Shown: positions 24,091 to 32,535 of the stretch, one piece after another | Layout of the letters: each line of letters begins with the position of its first letter | Position numbering within the stretch: position 1 is the stretch's first letter | DNA from: an uncultured Chloroflexota bacterium | GTDB lineage: Bacteria > Chloroflexota > Dehalococcoidia > Lucifugimonadales > UBA1127 | Direction of reading: 5' to 3' | Assembly (NCBI GenBank): GCA_913045315.1 | Contig: CAJWQJ010000012.1 | Span: forward strand, 1 to 64,000 | Length of the DNA stretch: 64,000 nt | Translations under genes and position numbers: made by a program | Notes under the pieces: model-generated | Databases searched by the model: none | What the model was told of the DNA's origin: nothing | Seen by the model: only the letters and a program-made list of their open reading frames with translations

Positions 24091-25020
24091 ATGGTGAAAG
24101 CCTTGGTTACAGGTGGTGCAGGATTCATTGGATCCAACGTAGTTGAATTATTAATTCAGGATGGTTGGGATGTTAATGTACTCGACAATCTGTCCACAGG
24201 AAACAAAGAATTGCTTCCACAATCCGTTAATTTGATCATTGGTGACATCCGTGACAAAGAAGCTGTCCGTATAGCAGCAAAAGACTGTAGTGTAGTCTTC
24301 CATCTTGCAGCATTTATAGTTGTAGCAGAAAGTCTTACAAAAATTACTGATTGTGTGGATATTAACGTATCCGGAACTGCAAATGTAATAGATGTTTCCG
24401 TTAAAGAAGGTATTAAACGAATCATTTTTTCTAGTTCCTCAGCAGTTTACGCTGAAACAGCTGTATGTCCTTCACCAGAAACTGCATTATGTAAACCACA
24501 AAGTGTTTATGGACAAACTAAACTTACAGGTGAGGAATTAATGACCCTTGCTTCTGTAGGATGTGGAATTGAAACCATATCATTGCGTTATTTCAATGTT
24601 TATGGTCCTGGCCAATCAGTTGTGGGTTCCTATCCTTCTGTCATTCCATCATTTATTAGTCGTGCACTCAATAATGAACCTCTTAGAATTTTTGGCGACG
24701 GTAATCAAACGAGAGATTTTGTTTTTGTTCAAGATGTTGCAAATGCAAATGTAAAAGCTGCTGTAGCAAATATGGGTTCTATTAAAACCACAACATGGAA
24801 TATCGGTTGCGGAATTCCTACTCCAATAATCGAACTTGCGAATTCAATAAATTCTATCTGTGGTCAAACTACTGATTCATTAACTTTTGAACCACCACTG
24901 CAAGGGGACATATATGAAAGTTGTGCTGATATACAACTTAGCAAGAAACAAATACCATGGAAGCCAACAATTTCTCTACAAGATGGATTACAGCTAACAT
25001 ATCATGGTTGGAAAGTATAA
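24091..25020 (+). CDS. UDP-hexose 4-epimerase-like SDR
   Basis: A 309-residue extended SDR resembling GalE/WbpP-type UDP-sugar 4-epimerases. GGAGFIGSNVVE binds NAD, SSSSAVYAE provides the catalytic Ser and YGQTK the Tyr-Lys pair; LRYFNVYGPGQ and GDGNQTRDFVFVQDVA are typical substrate-loop blocks. AGAGGT precedes the ATG. Together with GlmS, the GlmU-like protein and the UDP-sugar dehydrogenases it could supply UDP-Gal, UDP-GalNAc or derived uronates. Confidence 0.86.
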   Translation: MVKALVTGGAGFIGSNVVELLIQDGWDVNVLDNLSTGNKELLPQSVNLIIGDIRDKEAVRIAAKDCSVVFHLAAFIVVAESLTKITDCVDINVSGTANVIDVSVKEGIKRIIFSSSSAVYAETAVCPSPETALCKPQSVYGQTKLTGEELMTLASVGCGIETISLRYFNVYGPGQSVVGSYPSVIPSFISRALNNEPLRIFGDGNQTRDFVFVQDVANANVKAAVANMGSIKTTTWNIGCGIPTPIIELANSINSICGQTTDSLTFEPPLQGDIYESCADIQLSKKQIPWKPTISLQDGLQLTYHGWKV

Positions 25021-25053
25021 TTTATATGTCATATAAACACTTCAGGAGGTTTT

Positions 25054-26067
25054 GTGGAAAATTCTATTAAAAGTGTATTGGTAATGGGTGGAGCAGGATA
25101 TCTTGGATCCATGTTAACCGAACAGTTGATTAAAGCAGGATTCAAAGTAACCATATTTGACTCCCTGTTATTTACTGATAACCACATTAAAGACCTGATA
25201 GAATCTGAACAGTGTGAACTTATTCAGGGTGATATCAGAGATTCAAAATCAGTTGGCAAGGCCGTAAAAGAACACGACGCCGTCATACTGCTCTCGGCAT
25301 TGGTGGGCGAAGGAGCCTGTGACAGAGATCCGGACGATACAGTTTCAGTGAATATACTTGGGAGCCAAAATGTAATAGAGGCTTGCCGATATTATAAAAC
25401 CAAACGATTTATCTTCGCTTCCACTGATTCCTGTTATGGAATCCAGACTGGAATATTAACCGAACTTAGTGGATTAAACCCAATTTCTCTTTATGCCGAA
25501 TCAAAAACACTTATCGAACAACGAATTTTTACTGCATTTCATGAAGACACTCAAAAAACTATGGGTGTAGCTCGTGAATCTTATCCATGGAATCCCACAA
25601 TACTTCGCATGGGAACTTTATATGGACTTTCTAGAAGAATGCGTTTTGATCTCGTCGTTAATATATTAACTTGGCAAGCGGCTATGAGTGGCACAATTCC
25701 AATATATGGTGGAGACCAATGGCGACCATTGGTTCATGTACGCGATGCAGCTAAAGCATATTTGGCAGTATTGAATGCCCCTGATGAACTTGTATCAGGC
25801 CAAGTATTCAATGTTGGTTCAAATCCTCAAAATATTCAAATTAAGGATTTGGGAAAAATTATTGCTAAGGAATTTCCTGAAGCACAAACTGAATTCGTTC
25901 CCCAATCGCCTGACCTTAGAGACTATCATGTGGATTTTTCAAAAATAAACAGTACACTTGGATGGGAAGCAGATTGGACTATAAGCAAAGGAATTAAAGA
26001 AATTAAAGAAAGTATACTGAGCGGTAAATTTGGTAAAGAAATCCTTCCAATTTACAGAAACAGTTGA
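25054..26067 (+). CDS. NAD-dependent sugar-nucleotide epimerase/dehydratase
   Basis: A 337-residue extended SDR. MGGAGYLGSMLTEQL binds NAD, ASTDSCYG holds the catalytic Ser and YAESK the Tyr-Lys pair; GDQWRPLVHVRDAAKAY and FNVGSNPQNIQIKDL are C-terminal substrate blocks. The SALVGEGACDRDP segment separates it from GalE-like members. The start is GTG at 25054, set by a perfect AGGAGGT four bases upstream. Its stop overlaps the frame of the next aminotransferase. The reaction is unknown. Confidence 0.84.
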   Translation: MENSIKSVLVMGGAGYLGSMLTEQLIKAGFKVTIFDSLLFTDNHIKDLIESEQCELIQGDIRDSKSVGKAVKEHDAVILLSALVGEGACDRDPDDTVSVNILGSQNVIEACRYYKTKRFIFASTDSCYGIQTGILTELSGLNPISLYAESKTLIEQRIFTAFHEDTQKTMGVARESYPWNPTILRMGTLYGLSRRMRFDLVVNILTWQAAMSGTIPIYGGDQWRPLVHVRDAAKAYLAVLNAPDELVSGQVFNVGSNPQNIQIKDLGKIIAKEFPEAQTEFVPQSPDLRDYHVDFSKINSTLGWEADWTISKGIKEIKESILSGKFGKEILPIYRNS

Positions 26068-27275
26068 AAATTGAACCAATGGAAGAAACACAACCGATAA
26101 ATGGAATTCCAACTCGAGCAAATTTTCTTCCTTTCTCGCCACCACTTTTAGGTGAAGAAGAAGAAAAGGAAATTATTGACACTTTACGCTCAGGATGGAT
26201 AACAACTGGACCTAAAACACAACAATTTGAAAAGGATTTAGGAGCCTATCTAGGCGTCCCAAATGTTTTGACTGTAAGTTCATGCACTGCAGCATTACAT
26301 TTATCAATGGTCACACTCAATATTGGCCCTGGTGATGAAGTAATAACTACTCCATATACATTTTCATCAACTGCTCATGTTGTACTCTACGTTGGAGCAA
26401 AACCAGTATTTGCTGATATAAGCCCCGATACATTCAATATCAACCCCAACAATATTGAATCACTTATAACTGATAAAACCAAAGCAATCATAACAATGGA
26501 TTATGGTGGTCATCCATGTGATATTGACCCAATATTGGAAATTGCAAAAAAACACAATCTAAAAGTTGTTGTGGACGCAGCTCATTCAATTGGATCTAAA
26601 TACAAGAATGAAAAGGTTGGCAACAAAGGCGATATTGTTTGCTTTAGCTTTTACGCTACAAAAAACCTTGCTACAGGTGAAGGGGGAGCAATGGTCTCGA
26701 TGGACCCTGAATTGATATCTCAAGCAAGAATAATGGCAATGTATGGAATAAGTGATGCAAGGCAAATCTGGCAACGATATACTCCAAAAGGATCTTGGTA
26801 TTACGATGTTCCATTCTTAGGTTACAAGTATAATTTTACTGACATTCAAGCATCTTTGGGTATTCATCAATTACGAAAATTAGACTATTTCAACCAACGA
26901 CGAAGAGAAAACGCACAGGTGTATTATGAAATCTTAGAGAAATGTTCAAATGTTCGCCTGCCTATTGAACGAGCAGATGTATATTCAAATTTCCACCTAT
27001 TTCCGATTCTGCTAAATCTAGAATCCCTTTCTATTGATCGAGGAGAATTTATAGACTATCTTCGAGCAGAAAATGTAGGAGTAAGTGTTCTTTGGCCACC
27101 ATTACCAAATCATACACTTTATAGAGAATTGGGATTCAATCTAGAAAATTACCCAGAATCTGAGTACGTTTTCCAACGCATTATCAATGTTCCTGTTTCA
27201 CCTGCAGCAAGTGTTGATGATATACGTGATGCAGCAACAGCTATTCTCAAAATTTGTAACCACTTTTCCAAATAA
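26064..27275 (+). CDS. DegT/DnrJ/EryC1/StrS sugar aminotransferase (ArnB/PseC-like)
   Basis: A 403-residue PLP enzyme of the sugar aminotransferase family, the second in the island. The catalytic lysine is Lys200 in SFYATKNLATGEGGA; RSGWITTGPKTQQFE, SSCTAALHLSM and DAAHSIGSKY are diagnostic. This motif set is closer to ArnB/PseC, which transfer an amino group to the C4 keto position. A TTG at 26064 overlaps the preceding stop; an ATG at 26079 is the alternative and neither has a good ribosome site. An SpsF-like cytidylyltransferase follows 5 bases later. Confidence 0.88.
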   Translation: MKIEPMEETQPINGIPTRANFLPFSPPLLGEEEEKEIIDTLRSGWITTGPKTQQFEKDLGAYLGVPNVLTVSSCTAALHLSMVTLNIGPGDEVITTPYTFSSTAHVVLYVGAKPVFADISPDTFNINPNNIESLITDKTKAIITMDYGGHPCDIDPILEIAKKHNLKVVVDAAHSIGSKYKNEKVGNKGDIVCFSFYATKNLATGEGGAMVSMDPELISQARIMAMYGISDARQIWQRYTPKGSWYYDVPFLGYKYNFTDIQASLGIHQLRKLDYFNQRRRENAQVYYEILEKCSNVRLPIERADVYSNFHLFPILLNLESLSIDRGEFIDYLRAENVGVSVLWPPLPNHTLYRELGFNLENYPESEYVFQRIINVPVSPAASVDDIRDAATAILKICNHFSK

Positions 27276-27280
27276 TTCAA

Positions 27281-28033
27281 ATGAAACAACAAAAAGTAAT
27301 ATCTACAATTGAAGCAAGAATGGCATCAACTCGCCTACCTGGGAAATCAATGGCATTAATCGTTGGTAAGCCAGCACTTGAATTATTAATAGAAAGATTG
27401 CAAAGGGCAAAAGAAGTAGAACAAATAATAGTGGCAACTACAATACAACCTGAGGACGATGTAATAGAAGAATTATGTCATCAATTGAACATATCATGTT
27501 ATCGAGGAAGTTCGGATGATGTACTTGACCGACTTGTCAGAGCAGCCGAATCGATTAATGGCGACATTATTGCTCAGATTACAGGTGATTGTATTATTAC
27601 ATGTCCAGAAATTACTGATCTTGCCATACAAACCTTTAAAACTGTAAACTGCGACTATCTTTCAAACTTAATGACCCAAACATATCCACAAGGGGTTGAT
27701 ATTCGAGTATTTAGATTCAAAGACGTGAAAGAAATTGCTGACTCTCTTGCTATAAACGACCAACCATGCAGAGAACATCCATACCTATATTTTGAAGAAC
27801 ATCCTGAAAAATATGAAATCTATCAACTCTTAGCATCTCCCAAGCATTTTCGACCTGAATGGCGACTGGATTTAGACTATGAAAAGGACTTACAATTACT
27901 TAGAAAAGTATTCGAAGACATTTATCCCAATAATCCACATTTCAATTTGGAGAATTTAATAGAATATCTTGATAATAACCCTGAATTGCAATCAATTAAT
28001 TCAGGAATGATACGAAAACCGCTTCGACCATAA
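27281..28033 (+). CDS. SpsF-like cytidylyltransferase (first copy)
   Basis: A 250-residue GT-A nucleotidyltransferase of the CMP-KDO/CMP-sialate synthetase superfamily, SpsF type. The CTP loop is IEARMASTRLPGKSM; IIVATTIQPEDDVI, CYRGSSDDVLDRLVRAA and AQITGDCIITCPEI are the conserved blocks, and the C-terminal RPEWRLDLDYEKDLQLLRKVFE is typical of SpsF. Probably activates a nonulosonate or related acid with CTP. A second copy lies at 34396-35106 and a NeuA-like enzyme at 38588-39346. Confidence 0.86.
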   Translation: MKQQKVISTIEARMASTRLPGKSMALIVGKPALELLIERLQRAKEVEQIIVATTIQPEDDVIEELCHQLNISCYRGSSDDVLDRLVRAAESINGDIIAQITGDCIITCPEITDLAIQTFKTVNCDYLSNLMTQTYPQGVDIRVFRFKDVKEIADSLAINDQPCREHPYLYFEEHPEKYEIYQLLASPKHFRPEWRLDLDYEKDLQLLRKVFEDIYPNNPHFNLENLIEYLDNNPELQSINSGMIRKPLRP

Positions 28034-28059
28034 TCATACTTAATAGGGAAGGATAAAAA

Positions 28060-29004
28060 ATGTTAGCAGTTGTAACTGGAGGTTCTGGATTTATAGGTTC
28101 ACATGTCGTAGATAAACTTCGGGATCGGGGAATACGTGTAAGAATTTTTGATATGTCTAAACCTCGAAATCGAGATGACGTAGAATATTATCAGGGAAGT
28201 TTACTTGATATCGACGCAATACAAATGGCATTTTCAGGAGCAGATGCAGTATTCCATTTGGCAGCTATTGCAGATGTAAACGAAGTATTTGAATCCCCTT
28301 TAAGGTCTGAAGCAATAAACGCAAGAGGCACTATCAACGTCCTTGAAGCTGCAAGATGGGCAAAAGTTAAAAGAGTAATATATGGCAGCACTATATGGGT
28401 ATACAGCGAGGTTGCAGACAGTGAGGTTGACGAGGATACCCCACTGGGAAGTCCAACACACTTGTATACTTCTACTAAGTTAGTCGGAGAATATTATTGC
28501 AAAGCTTATAGTGAACTATATGGGCTCGAGACAACTGTTCTCAGATATGGAATACCATATGGTCCACGTAGTAGACCTGCAGGAGTCATACCAATTTTTG
28601 TAAGAAGAGCACTTGAAAAACAACCGATTACAATTCAGGGTGATGGATTACAGTTTCGAAAATTTATCTATGTAGAAGATGTAGCAGAAGGAAATGCCTT
28701 AGCATTAAAGCCTCAAGCAGCAAATAAAACATATAACCTCGAGGGAAATGAAAAAGTCTCGATTAAAGAATTAGCAGAAATTGTAAAGAGAATTATTGGT
28801 GACGTTGATATTCAATATACTGAAGGACGTCCTGGGGATTTCGAAGGAAAAGAAATTTCTAATCTCCGTGCAGCAACAGATTTAGATTGGCATCCAAAGG
28901 TTGGAGTAGAAGAAGGCATCCGGCGATACATCGAATGGTATAAACAATCAGAAGAAGCAAAAAAAAATCTTTGGACTACCGTAGACAAATCAATATTGGA
29001 GTGA
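28060..29004 (+). CDS. NAD-dependent sugar-nucleotide epimerase/dehydratase (paralogue)
   Basis: A 314-residue extended SDR. GGSGFIGSHVVDKL binds NAD, STIWVY contains the catalytic Ser/Thr site and YTSTK the Tyr-Lys pair. RYGIPYGPRSRPAG, GDGLQFRKFIYVEDVAEGN and TYNLEGNEKVSIKELAE parallel the 23113-24063 gene closely. GGAAGGA precedes the ATG. It directly precedes the second NeuB-type gene. Reaction not resolved; the pair may act on different intermediates or reflect duplication of a module. Confidence 0.85.
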   Translation: MLAVVTGGSGFIGSHVVDKLRDRGIRVRIFDMSKPRNRDDVEYYQGSLLDIDAIQMAFSGADAVFHLAAIADVNEVFESPLRSEAINARGTINVLEAARWAKVKRVIYGSTIWVYSEVADSEVDEDTPLGSPTHLYTSTKLVGEYYCKAYSELYGLETTVLRYGIPYGPRSRPAGVIPIFVRRALEKQPITIQGDGLQFRKFIYVEDVAEGNALALKPQAANKTYNLEGNEKVSIKELAEIVKRIIGDVDIQYTEGRPGDFEGKEISNLRAATDLDWHPKVGVEEGIRRYIEWYKQSEEAKKNLWTTVDKSILE

Positions 29005-29013
29005 TGTATTAAT

Positions 29014-30021
29014 ATGGACATCCAGTATTCACTCTACAACAGCATAATTTCTAAGCCCCCAATATTTATTGCAGAAATTGGAGGAAATCATAATGGAGAT
29101 GTGGTTTTAGCCCAAAAAATGATAGATGCTGCCATTTCATCTGGTGCCCAAATTATAAAATTTCAAACGTATTCAATGTCTGATTTTGTTTCTAAAGATC
29201 ATATTTCCTATGACGTTTTTGCTCAAGAAAACCTAACATATGAAGAATTTGCAGGACTAGCAAATTATTGCAAGCAAAAGAATGTAATATTTCTCTCAAC
29301 CCCATTCGACGAAAAAAGCGTAGATTTCTTGGACGATCTTGGGATTCCCGCCTTCAAAATAGCATCAGGTGATTTAACCCACATTAAACTTATTCGCTAT
29401 ATAGCGAAAAAAGACAAGCCTATTTTTCTTTCTACTGGAGCTTCTACATGGCAAATGATTGATGAAGCGGTAAATAGCATAACAAATTTAACAAACTCCC
29501 AACTTGCCTTGCTCCATTGTGTAGCGGCATATCCTGCACCAGATAACGAAACGAATTTATCACTTATTAATGAATTGCAAAATCGTTACGGTAAAACAAC
29601 TGGCTTTTCAGATCATAGCTTAGGGATCGACGTAAGTCTGGCTGCAATTGCACTTGGTGCTCAAATCATTGAAAAACATTTCACTATTGACCGATCATTG
29701 CCAGGTGGAGATAACGATATTTCAATATTGCCAAATGAATTAAAACAAATGATTGATTCTGCAAATCGAATTATCCTAGCAATTGGATCATGTGAAAGAA
29801 CTCCTACTGACTCAGAAATGGAAATTGAAAATCTGATCCGAAGAGGCTTAATAGTAACTAAAAGCCTTAAGACTGGAGATGTATTATCATTAGGTGACAT
29901 ATCTGCAGTTCGACCAATAATAGGCATCCCAGCCAATGAAATCGATAACATCGTGGGAAAATATATTAACAAAGATCTTAAAGAAATGTCTCCAATTCAA
30001 TGGGATGATATATCTAATTAA
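29014..30021 (+). CDS. NeuB-family nonulosonate synthase with SAF domain
   Basis: A 335-residue synthase that condenses PEP with a 6-carbon amino sugar to form a 9-carbon nonulosonic acid. The barrel carries IAEIGGNHNGD, KFQTYSMSDF, FKIASGDL, LHCVAAYPAP, TGFSDHSLGID and EKHFTIDRSLPGGDNDIS. The C-terminal SAF domain (about residues 280-335) includes RRGLIVTKSLKTGDVLSLGDI. The product (legionaminate, pseudaminate, sialate or a variant) cannot be fixed. No NeuC-type hydrolysing epimerase or PseG is visible in the island, so the acceptor sugar's origin is open. Confidence 0.9.
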   Translation: MDIQYSLYNSIISKPPIFIAEIGGNHNGDVVLAQKMIDAAISSGAQIIKFQTYSMSDFVSKDHISYDVFAQENLTYEEFAGLANYCKQKNVIFLSTPFDEKSVDFLDDLGIPAFKIASGDLTHIKLIRYIAKKDKPIFLSTGASTWQMIDEAVNSITNLTNSQLALLHCVAAYPAPDNETNLSLINELQNRYGKTTGFSDHSLGIDVSLAAIALGAQIIEKHFTIDRSLPGGDNDISILPNELKQMIDSANRIILAIGSCERTPTDSEMEIENLIRRGLIVTKSLKTGDVLSLGDISAVRPIIGIPANEIDNIVGKYINKDLKEMSPIQWDDISN

Positions 30022-30030
30022 TAGGAATTA

Positions 30031-30108
30031 ATGAACAAAAAAATTATTTTCAAGGAATCCCAGTTAATAATTATAAAGGAAGGATTCAAAATAGATCTTA
30101 ATGGTTAA
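30031..30108 (+). CDS. Possible 25-residue leader ORF before the MNIO-like gene
   Basis: An ATG at 30031 with AGGA four bases upstream opens 25 codons (MNKKIIFKESQ...FKIDLNG) ending in TAA at 30106-30108. It overlaps the ATG of the next gene by eight bases. That gene has no correctly spaced Shine-Dalgarno of its own: AAGGAAGGA lies 16 bases away. So translational coupling is plausible. The peptide lacks Cys and does not look like a typical peptide substrate. It may be chance. Confidence 0.3.
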   Translation: MNKKIIFKESQLIIIKEGFKIDLNG

Positions 30109-30886
30109 ACTATGTGTTCCTGAAACTGATATTTTTCGCCGAAATAAACATGATCTGTTACCGCTTGTTTCTGGATTATCATTCAAACAACCAAACAATG
30201 AAGAGTATCCTGGGAAAGAATTGATGCTTGAATGTTCATTAAATATAGGAAGTCCTAATTTCCTATCTGAATTAGCTAACTTAGGATTACTCGAAGCACT
30301 AAAAAGCAATCGTTTCACTTCTTTTGCATGCGATATTGGACCTGCATGGGAAACGTTTATTGAAAACGGCAAATCACCCAACGGCTACCCAAGATATTTA
30401 CCTGGAACCAATCCATTAAGTGATGAAAAATATATTGAATTTGGAAAAGATAATATAGCTTTTATAAGAAATAATTTTGATGGGTTAATTAAGGTTGAAA
30501 ACCTAAACTATTTCGATACCGGAGCATATGAACGCGTATGCGAACCTGAATTTATTTCAATGATCATTAATGAATTAGATATCGAACTGCTCTTAGATAT
30601 TGGACACTTAATTATATGTGTTAAGAATATGAACATACCTCTTGAGTCTTATCTTGATGATATTCCATTAAATACAATTTCAGAAGTTCAAATAAGTGGA
30701 TCAAATATTGTTAATGGTGTTTTGGAAGACACGCACGAAATACCTAGTGAAACAGATATGGAAATACTTGATCATATACTTTCTAGGATTAAACCAAAAT
30801 ATCTTACGTTAGAATATTACAAAAATGATCAGGCACTGATAAAAGGATATAGGGATTTAGAAAAATGGTTACAGAATCGGGAATGA
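30101..30886 (+). CDS. DUF692/MNIO-like TIM-barrel protein
   Basis: A 261-residue protein whose central and C-terminal parts follow the order of blocks seen in DUF692 proteins (multinuclear non-heme iron oxidases such as MbnB and TglH): KVEN at 131-134, CEPEF at 147-151, LLLDIGH at 163-169, YLDDIPLNTISEVQISG at 184-200, DTHEIP at 210-215 and LEYYKND at 237-243. Retained candidate ligands are Glu133, Asp166, His169, Asp210, His212 and Glu238. The HLAGH block is replaced by QISGS and the N-terminal HGVGLS block seems changed, so the metal site may differ. A xylose-isomerase-like sugar isomerase is the main alternative. It lies between a NeuB synthase and a formyltransferase fusion, 7 bases before the latter. 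Confidence 0.62.
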   Translation: MVKLCVPETDIFRRNKHDLLPLVSGLSFKQPNNEEYPGKELMLECSLNIGSPNFLSELANLGLLEALKSNRFTSFACDIGPAWETFIENGKSPNGYPRYLPGTNPLSDEKYIEFGKDNIAFIRNNFDGLIKVENLNYFDTGAYERVCEPEFISMIINELDIELLLDIGHLIICVKNMNIPLESYLDDIPLNTISEVQISGSNIVNGVLEDTHEIPSETDMEILDHILSRIKPKYLTLEYYKNDQALIKGYRDLEKWLQNRE

Positions 30887-30893
30887 AAATCAA

Positions 30894-32534
30894 ATGAAAT
30901 TTGTTTTTTGTGGTGATAAAGATATAGCGGTCTTATGTCTAGAAGAACTTGTTAATCAAGGTGAAGAAATATCTGCAGTATTTGCACTTCCTTCAGGATA
31001 CTGGAGTCAGATTTCAGAAGAAGATCAAAAAAATGATTGGTATCAGTCATTAGAAAGATTTGCTAAATCAAAAAATATTCCAACGTATTGCCCAGAAAAT
31101 ATTAATGACAATAAATATGTTGATATTATTAAAGCTTTAGAACCTGACGTTTTATTTTCGATATCATGGGATCAGATGATAGATGAAACCATTCTCAAAA
31201 TACCCAAGATTGGGGCGTTCAATATGCATGGTTCTTTACTACCTGAAAACCGAGGGCATGCGCCACTTAATTGGTCATTAATAAAAGGGTATACAAACAC
31301 AGGTGTTACAATGCACAGAATGACTAGAAAGGCAGACCAAGGAACAATTGTAAAACAACAACAAGTACCTATCTCATTCACAGATTCTGCCAATCTTTTA
31401 TATAAAAAACTCGTCAAAGCACAATTTTCAGTTTTTAAGAATTTTCTTGAAGACATTCTTACAGATTCAATTACAGAATTTGAACAAAATCATGGTATGA
31501 GCACCTACGGGAAAAGGCGAAAACCTATTGATGGTAACATTGATTGGAATCAATCAGGTTTTGATATATATAACTTTATAAGAGCTTTAGGGAAACCTTA
31601 TCCAGGAGCATTTACTTATTTTCGCGGAAAAAAACTTTTTGTATGGAATGCAACACTCTATGAAAATTATTCACAGCAAAGATCTGAAGGAACAATAATT
31701 GACTGCATAATTCCAAATACAATAAGAGTTCAATGCAATAAAGGTTCAGTTTTACTTACTAATGTCCAGTTTGAAAATGAAAACGCAATGGTTTCTTCAG
31801 AATTCCTTAATGCCTTAGAAATCAATATTGGAGAAACATTGACCCAGAATAATTCACAGGGTAAGGATACAAAAATTTACGATATGAACATATGGAGACA
31901 TATGGAATTCTATCAAGGAAGACTTACTTCAAGAGTTAGAAATGAAGAACCTGCTTTGGACTGTGAGCTTCAATGTTATGAAATTCTAAAACCTCTATTA
32001 CAACCTCACATGAAATTATTGGATGCTGGATGTGGAACTGGATATTACTATCGAACATTACAACCACTGAACATTGATTACTATGGGATTGATAGTTGTC
32101 CAGAATTTATACATGCAGGACAAAAAGAAATTCATAGATATGGTTTGTCTCCAAAAAAACTTCGCATAATGGATATGGAGGATTTAACTGGTGAGAAATA
32201 TGACTGTGTAATTGCTATTAATTCATTACTTTATTGTTCAAATTACCATGTAGCATTAGACAGACTTCTCAACGCAACATCAAAATACTTACTTATTAGA
32301 ACTCTTCTAGGAGATTCAACTATATATCGATATGAAGAAGATGGATATCTTGATGAAGGTTATAACCATTTAAAATCACATTTTAATATCTATTCCATAA
32401 ATGAAATGAGCGAGTTTATATCAGAACGAGGATTTAAAGTTACACATATAGTCGACCAACACACACAGGACATACCTGAAATGGTCATTGGTAAAATCCA
32501 TCCCTGGAGAATTCTACTCTGCGAAAGGGAATAG
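30894..32534 (+). CDS. Fused ArnA-type formyltransferase and SAM methyltransferase
   Basis: A 546-residue fusion. Residues 1-205 are a formyl-THF-dependent formyltransferase: FNMHGSLLPENRGHAPLNW, with Asn110, His112 and Asp148 spaced exactly as the Asn102/His104/Asp140 triad of ArnA. Residues 205-315 look like the FMT C-terminal domain. Residues 345-546 are a class I SAM methyltransferase with motif I LLDAGCGTG at 375-383 and acidic Asp400. ArnA and VioF formylate 4-amino sugars; here an amino sugar or nonulosonate is likely formylated and then methylated, or both groups are placed on one residue. The two DegT aminotransferases could supply the amino group. No frameshift separates the two halves. 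Confidence 0.85.
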   Translation: MKFVFCGDKDIAVLCLEELVNQGEEISAVFALPSGYWSQISEEDQKNDWYQSLERFAKSKNIPTYCPENINDNKYVDIIKALEPDVLFSISWDQMIDETILKIPKIGAFNMHGSLLPENRGHAPLNWSLIKGYTNTGVTMHRMTRKADQGTIVKQQQVPISFTDSANLLYKKLVKAQFSVFKNFLEDILTDSITEFEQNHGMSTYGKRRKPIDGNIDWNQSGFDIYNFIRALGKPYPGAFTYFRGKKLFVWNATLYENYSQQRSEGTIIDCIIPNTIRVQCNKGSVLLTNVQFENENAMVSSEFLNALEINIGETLTQNNSQGKDTKIYDMNIWRHMEFYQGRLTSRVRNEEPALDCELQCYEILKPLLQPHMKLLDAGCGTGYYYRTLQPLNIDYYGIDSCPEFIHAGQKEIHRYGLSPKKLRIMDMEDLTGEKYDCVIAINSLLYCSNYHVALDRLLNATSKYLLIRTLLGDSTIYRYEEDGYLDEGYNHLKSHFNIYSINEMSEFISERGFKVTHIVDQHTQDIPEMVIGKIHPWRILLCERE

Positions 32535-32535
32535 G

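Noticed and set aside
29393-29408. 16-bp palindrome in the second neuB gene
   Set aside because: Arms of 8 bases are expected about once by chance in a window of this size.
30022-30100. Small RNA between neuB and the MNIO-like gene
   Set aside because: No hairpin or terminator was found in the 79 bases; a short ORF explains it as well.
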